A stretch of DNA of 64,000 bases from Candidatus Methylophosphatis haderslevensis (GTDB taxonomy: Bacteria; Pseudomonadota; Gammaproteobacteria; Burkholderiales; Rhodocyclaceae): positions 1 through 64,000 of the forward strand of contig JADJSA010000004.1 of the NCBI GenBank assembly GCA_016711925.1, read 5' to 3'. Both the position numbers and the translations under genes were made by a program. The stretch's first letter is position 1; each line of letters begins with the position of its first letter. Below the pieces are notes generated by a model. It saw nothing but the letters and a program-made list of their open reading frames with translations, was not told the origin of the DNA and searched no databases. Below are positions 59,938 through 64,000 of the stretch, one piece after another.

Positions 59938-60495
59938 TCAGACGGTACAGAAACTCTCTTCGGCGGCGGCTTCGGCCTTCTTTTTGCCGGTCTTGCCGGC
60001 GCGGGCCGGGACATTGCACAGACCGCAGACAAAGTTGTCGGTCAGGTCGTAACCATGCGCGACGAAATGACCACCACATTCGCCGCAGGTCGCGTACTTG
60101 AGCATTTTCGCGTCGAAAAACCGGATGAGGGTCCAGGCGCGTGTCAGGCTGAGCACACATTCCATGCCATGCAGACGGACGTGATCCAGATACATGCGAT
60201 AGGCCTTCAGGATGCCCTGCAGGTTATCGACCCCTGCATTCTCCCTCAAATAGCGATAGAACGCCATGAAGAGGCTCGAATGGATGTTCGGCTGCCAGGT
60301 GGTGAACCAGTCCGCCGAGAATGGCAGCATGCCCTTGGGCGGCGATTCCTTCTTCACTTCCTTGTACAGCTTGAGCAGCCTTTCGCGCGACAGATTCACT
60401 TCCGATTCGAGCATCTGCATGCGCGCCCCGAGTTCGATCATCTCGATCGCCAGTCCGATTTCGCGCGCTTCCGAAACTACGCTCTTGATGGTCAT
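59938..60495 (-). CDS. flhC: Flagellar master regulator FlhC
   Basis: 185 residues from the ATG at 60495; a longer open frame upstream is not family-like. EIGLAIEMIELGARMQMLES, PPKGMLPFSADWFTTWQPNI and LTRAWTLIRFFDAKML are conserved, and the zinc site uses CGECGGHF and CGLC. With FlhD it forms the D4C2 activator of class II flagellar promoters. The C-terminal tail after the second Cys pair is Lys/Ala-rich. Confidence 0.96.
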   Translation of the reverse strand: MTIKSVVSEAREIGLAIEMIELGARMQMLESEVNLSRERLLKLYKEVKKESPPKGMLPFSADWFTTWQPNIHSSLFMAFYRYLRENAGVDNLQGILKAYRMYLDHVRLHGMECVLSLTRAWTLIRFFDAKMLKYATCGECGGHFVAHGYDLTDNFVCGLCNVPARAGKTGKKKAEAAAEESFCTV

Positions 60496-60512
60496 TTGTC
60501 GCTCCCGATCGG

Positions 60513-60830
60513 TCAGGCCAGCGCTTCGGCCGGTTTGCCGGCGGCGAGTATGACCGCGTGCAGATGCGAGGTCGCGGTCTCGCGGCCATGGCCCGAGAGC
60601 AGGCCGAGCAGCAAATTGTCGTCGAACCGGAAGCGGCACAGCAGCATGTTGGAACCGGCCATCTTGAGCATCTGGCCGGGTGTCAGGCCGTCTATCACGT
60701 CCGCCACGTCGGCGTTGATGCCGAGGCGAAACATGGCGCTGTCGCGCTCGCTGCGCAGCATCTGCTGCGCCAGCATGAGATAGGAAAGATTCAGTTCCTT
60801 GATCTCGCTGTACTGTTCCGCGGTGTTCAT
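60513..60830 (-). CDS. flhD: Flagellar master regulator FlhD
   Basis: 105 residues. IKELNLSYLMLAQQMLRSER, DSAMFRLGI and LTPGQMLKMAGSNMLLCRFR with the conserved Cys are typical. Starts the flhDC operon; flhC begins 17 bp after its stop. A 23-bp inverted repeat lies 121 bp upstream of the start codon. Confidence 0.96.
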   Translation of the reverse strand: MNTAEQYSEIKELNLSYLMLAQQMLRSERDSAMFRLGINADVADVIDGLTPGQMLKMAGSNMLLCRFRFDDNLLLGLLSGHGRETATSHLHAVILAAGKPAEALA

Positions 60831-60950
60831 TTTCTCGACCCTCTTGGTTTCCGGCGATCCCCTCGCCGCACGCTTCGCATTGTCCGGATACGACGACAGG
60901 TGCGGTATCGGGGGAATTCGGAAAACTGGGTCGGAACGAACGCGCAGAAT

Positions 60951-60973
60951 CCTGTAGGAGGTTTTCCTACAGG
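60951..60973. promoter_or_regulatory. Perfect 9-bp inverted repeat upstream of flhDC
   Basis: CCTGTAGGA and TCCTACAGG separated by 5 bp, in the 171-bp gap between the REC-EAL gene and flhD. Two readings are possible. It may be a binding site for a dimeric regulator in the flhD promoter region (LuxR/FixJ-type regulators favour such symmetric TGTAGG / CCTACA halves). Or it may be a hairpin after the REC-EAL gene, 28 bp after its stop, though no T-run follows. Confidence 0.5.
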
Positions 60974-61001
60974 TGAGAAGTGGCCTCGCGGCCGAACGAA
61001 C

Positions 61002-62819
61002 TCATGCCCCGGTTACGGCGGGCAGAAACCGATCTTTAGCCAGTTTTTCAGAAATTTTTTCTTCGCTCAGCGGCCGGCTGAAGTAATAGCCCTGAAAACG
61101 CTCGACCGCCTGGGTGCGCAGCAGGCTGGCTTGCTCGGCAGTCTCGACACCCTCCGCCACCGTGGTCAGGTGAAGGCTCTTTGCCAGCGCAATGATCGCC
61201 CTGACGATGGCCGCGTCGTCTTCGTCGTCGACCAGGTCGCGCACAAACGAGCGGTCGATCTTCAACACGTCGATCGGGAAGCGCTTCAGATAGGTCAGCG
61301 ACGAATAGCCGGTGCCGAAATCGTCCACGGCGATCTTCACTCCCATGTTCTTGAGCGCGCGCAACATGCCCACCGCGGTCTCGGCGTCCTTCATCAGCAC
61401 GCCTTCGGTGATCTCGAGCATCAGGCAGCGCGGGTCGAGTCCGGACTCTTCCAGAGTGCGGCTCACTACCTCGAGCAGGCGCGGCTGGCCGAACTGGACC
61501 GCCGATACGTTGACGGCGACCGACAAGCCGGAAAAGCCCTGGTCGTGCCAGGCACGCATCTGCGCGCAGGCTTTCGCCAGCACCCACCCGCCGATCTCGA
61601 CGATCAGCCCGGATTCGTCGGCGATCGGAATGAAGCGATCGGGCGGAATCAGTCCGCGCTCGGGATGCTGCCAGCGCACCAGCGCCTCGACGCCGACGAT
61701 GCGCCCGGCTTCGCTATCGACCACCGGCTGATACTGCAGGAACAGTTCATCGCGGGTGACGGCATGACGCAGGGCACTTTCGAGCGCCACGCGCTCCGCC
61801 GAGCTGGCATTCATCTCGCGCGAGTAGATGCGCACGCCGTTGCCGCCGTGGCGCTTGGCGACCGCCATTGCGGTCTCGGCGTTCATCAACAGTTCGTACA
61901 CTTCCTGGCCATGCTTGGGCAGCAACGACACCCCGATCGAGGGCGTCAGATACAGTTCGAGCCGGTCCTTGTGGAACGGCGCATCGAAGGCCTTGAGCAC
62001 CCATTCGCCGACCGCGGACGCCTTGGCTTCATCGTCCACTCCCTCGAAGAAGATGCCGAAATCGTCGGCGCCGAGCCGCGCCAGCACCACCCGCGTCTCG
62101 ACCGATTCGTTAAGGCGGCCGGCTACCTGCCGCAGCAGTTCGTTGCCGGTTTCATAGCCAAAACTTGCGTTGATGCGCAGGAAGCGATCGACATCGATAT
62201 AGAACAGCGCACCTTTGGCGATCCGCCCGCGCCGCTCGGTTTCCAGCAGCCATTCGCTGACCCGGGCGCAGAACAGGTTGTGATTGGGCAGCGCACACAG
62301 GCTGTCGTAGAAGGCGAGTTCCTTGATCCGGTCGTCCGCCACCCGCACCGCCTCGCGCATCGCCGCCCCGCGCAGTTCGCGCTCGATCACCGGCACCAGG
62401 CGTGCAATGTTGCCCTTCGGCACGTAGTCGGCCACCCCCTGGTTCATCGCCATGAACGCCTGCTCGTCGCAGATGTGGCCCGAATACAGAATGAACGGGA
62501 TGTCCTTGCCGCTCGTCTTGAGCACATCGAGCGCGCCGAGGGAATCGAAGCCGGGCATGTTGTGATCGCAGATCACGATGTCCCAGTCGTCGTCGGCCAA
62601 CGCCTCGCGCATCGGGCTGTCGGCATCCACCCGCACGTATTCGAAACGGATTCCGTGTCCGAGAAGTTCGTGCCGCAGCAGCATGACGTCGTCTTCGCTG
62701 TCGTCAACCACCAGGATGCGCAGCAAGCGCTCGCCGGTCAGCGGCTTGTGCTTGGTCGTTTCGTCGCCCGGGGCGCCGAGCACGAGCCGGCCGAAGGGAG
62801 TGTTGTCGCCTGATTTCAT
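61002..62819 (-). CDS. REC-GGDEF(degenerate)-EAL response regulator, likely c-di-GMP phosphodiesterase
   Basis: 605 residues. Receiver domain (ILVVDDSEDDVMLLRHELLG, phospho-Asp85 in VICDHNMPG), then a GGDEF-like domain whose signature is GADDF (250-254), so cyclase activity is unlikely, then an EAL domain with EALVRW (378-383), EITEG, DDFGTGYSSLTYLKRFPID, DRSF and AEGVET, all needed for metal binding and catalysis. A phosphodiesterase controlled by phosphorylation, lying directly upstream of flhDC and starting 6 bp after the GGDEF gene. Confidence 0.92.
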   Translation of the reverse strand: MKSGDNTPFGRLVLGAPGDETTKHKPLTGERLLRILVVDDSEDDVMLLRHELLGHGIRFEYVRVDADSPMREALADDDWDIVICDHNMPGFDSLGALDVLKTSGKDIPFILYSGHICDEQAFMAMNQGVADYVPKGNIARLVPVIERELRGAAMREAVRVADDRIKELAFYDSLCALPNHNLFCARVSEWLLETERRGRIAKGALFYIDVDRFLRINASFGYETGNELLRQVAGRLNESVETRVVLARLGADDFGIFFEGVDDEAKASAVGEWVLKAFDAPFHKDRLELYLTPSIGVSLLPKHGQEVYELLMNAETAMAVAKRHGGNGVRIYSREMNASSAERVALESALRHAVTRDELFLQYQPVVDSEAGRIVGVEALVRWQHPERGLIPPDRFIPIADESGLIVEIGGWVLAKACAQMRAWHDQGFSGLSVAVNVSAVQFGQPRLLEVVSRTLEESGLDPRCLMLEITEGVLMKDAETAVGMLRALKNMGVKIAVDDFGTGYSSLTYLKRFPIDVLKIDRSFVRDLVDDEDDAAIVRAIIALAKSLHLTTVAEGVETAEQASLLRTQAVERFQGYYFSRPLSEEKISEKLAKDRFLPAVTGA

Positions 62820-62825
62820 GCGTCT

Positions 62826-64000
62826 CTAGCCCTGACCATTGGGACTGTTGCGCACTACGCCCTGCGGACCCGACTGCACCGCGGCAATGCGATTGCGCCC
62901 GCGCTGCTTGGCCAGGTAGAGCCCCTGATCGGCGACCTTGACCAGGTCATCGGAACCCTTCATGCCGCTGGCCGAGGCGGCCACACCGATGCTCACGCTG
63001 ACGCGCAACTGCAGCATCCCGGTGCGTATCTTCACCGTTTCCACTGACTGGCGCGCCCGCTCCGCGCAGACCATCGCCTGCGCCAGGCTGGTATCGGGAC
63101 AGATCACGATGAACTCGTCGCCGCCCATGCGGGCAACCACATCCTGCATCCGCAGTGCGTCCTTGATCGACGCCGACATTTGTCGCAGCACCATGTCGCC
63201 GACGTCGTGGCCGTAGGTGTCGTTGATCTGCTTGAACTCGTCGACATCGATCACCATGCACGACAGCGCGCGCTTGTGGCGCCTGGCGGCCGACCATTCC
63301 TCGGTCATCCGGTCGATCGCGTAGCGACGATTGGCAAAGCCGGTCAGCGAATCGGTGAGCGCGACATCGCTCAGGCGCCGGTTGGTCACCGCCAGTTCGG
63401 CGGCGAACCGGCGCATCTCCTCGCGATCGCGTTCGACCTCCTGCTGCAGCCGGATCACCCGCTGCCCGGCTCGCAGCCGCGCCCCGAGCACCCGCTGGTT
63501 GAGCGGCTTGCACATGAAATCGTCGACGCCGTTCTCGAACGCCTCGACCAGCTTGTCTTCGTCATCCGACGAAGTGATCAGCACCACGTACATTCCGCGG
63601 CCGACCCGCGTCTGGCGCAGGGCACGGATCAGTTCGATGCCGTCCATCTCGGGCATCATCCAGTCGGTAATCATCAGGTGCGGCTGGCTCGCCACCGCCA
63701 CCTCGAGCGCTTCGCGACCGTTGGTTGCCTCGAATACCACGTGCCCCGCATTTTCGAGCATCGCCGTCAGCACGGCGCGCGTCGATTCCTCGTCGTCGAC
63801 CACCAGTACGCGCAGCAGGTTGGTCGGAACCTCGCCATGCAGCGTCGCCGCCACATCCGGCGCGGGCAGAACCTGCGGTTCGTTGGGCGCCTTGGCCAGT
63901 TCCTCGAACGGCGGGATCTCGCGGGTTGCCAGATCGAGCAGCGCACCCCATTCGCGCCACGATTGGGTAACCCGGTCGCAAATCGCCGTCAGCGTCCCGG
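62826..64000 (-). CDS. Partial (HDOD?)-REC-GGDEF diguanylate cyclase
   Basis: The reading frame is open to the window edge, giving at least 391 residues; a GTG at 63854 would give 342 but is probably internal. The part beyond it reads VTQSWREWGALLDLATREIP, then PFEELAKAPN, which resembles the C-terminal end of HDOD-domain proteins. The receiver follows (VLVVDDEESTRAVLTAMLEN, phospho-Asp in ITDWMMPEMDG), then a coiled helix and GGDEF domain with intact GGDEF (residues 244-248 counted from the GTG) and an RxxD inhibitory site nine residues before it. So c-di-GMP synthesis with product feedback is expected. It forms an operon with the REC-EAL gene. Confidence 0.82.
   Translation of the reverse strand, partial: GTLTAICDRVTQSWREWGALLDLATREIPPFEELAKAPNEPQVLPAPDVAATLHGEVPTNLLRVLVVDDEESTRAVLTAMLENAGHVVFEATNGREALEVAVASQPHLMITDWMMPEMDGIELIRALRQTRVGRGMYVVLITSSDDEDKLVEAFENGVDDFMCKPLNQRVLGARLRAGQRVIRLQQEVERDREEMRRFAAELAVTNRRLSDVALTDSLTGFANRRYAIDRMTEEWSAARRHKRALSCMVIDVDEFKQINDTYGHDVGDMVLRQMSASIKDALRMQDVVARMGGDEFIVICPDTSLAQAMVCAERARQSVETVKIRTGMLQLRVSVSIGVAASASGMKGSDDLVKVADQGLYLAKQRGRNRIAAVQSGPQGVVRNSPNGQG

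Overview
The window is GC-rich (by eye well above 60 percent) and reads as the chromosome of a motile betaproteobacterium, most likely in or near the Rhodocyclales. The reasons are the FlhDC master regulators, the order flgBCDEFGHIJKL opposite flgA-flgMN, the paired MotAB and MotCD stators, and a large chemotaxis locus joined to c-di-GMP genes. I cannot name the genus. Nearly all genes lie on the minus strand; only flgA, flgM and flgN are on the plus strand.

Layout. Positions 1-2640 hold a decayed IS21-family element (istA and istB, both broken by frameshifts). Positions 2.6-11.1 kb are an accessory type VI secretion island: VgrG, a DUF2169 adaptor, a PAAR-like/lipase effector, an ankyrin lipoprotein as likely immunity protein, a second probable nuclease effector (GH-E/HNH type), two TPR-like proteins and a SUKH protein as candidate immunity genes. 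No T6SS core genes are present. Positions 11.6-24.6 kb carry the rod-hook genes flgA to flgN and a small EF-hand protein. Positions 24.7-34.2 kb carry motC-PilZ-motD, fliA, flhG, flhF, flhA and flhB. Positions 34.4-59.8 kb are the chemotaxis and motor region: three MCPs plus one MCP-like membrane protein, two cheA, two cheY, two cheV, cheZ, cheW, cheR, cheD, cheB, a STAS protein, an orphan PilB/GspE-like ATPase and motAB. Positions 59.9-64 kb carry flhDC and two c-di-GMP response regulators, the last running off the window.

How it fits together. FlhDC would switch on the hook-basal body and export genes, including fliA. Nine sites of the form T(A/C)AAGnnn-N11-(G/T)CCGnnnn lie upstream of flgM, motC, the STAS gene, cheV, three MCP genes, cheW and motA, so the late genes look like one sigma-28 (FliA) regulon gated by FlgM. 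C-di-GMP input appears repeatedly: a PilZ protein between motC and motD, an ATPase with four MshEN-type motifs in the che operon, a REC-EAL protein and an (HDOD)-REC-GGDEF protein beside flhDC.

Most notable points: an ATPase with a four-fold 30-residue MshEN-like repeat; a FlhG homologue that has lost its P-loop; an MCP-like protein carrying the DxxxQ phosphatase motif of CheZ; a CheZ with a duplicated N-terminal motif; and two MCP genes sharing an almost identical block of about 880 bp, one of which has lost a single T and is frameshifted.
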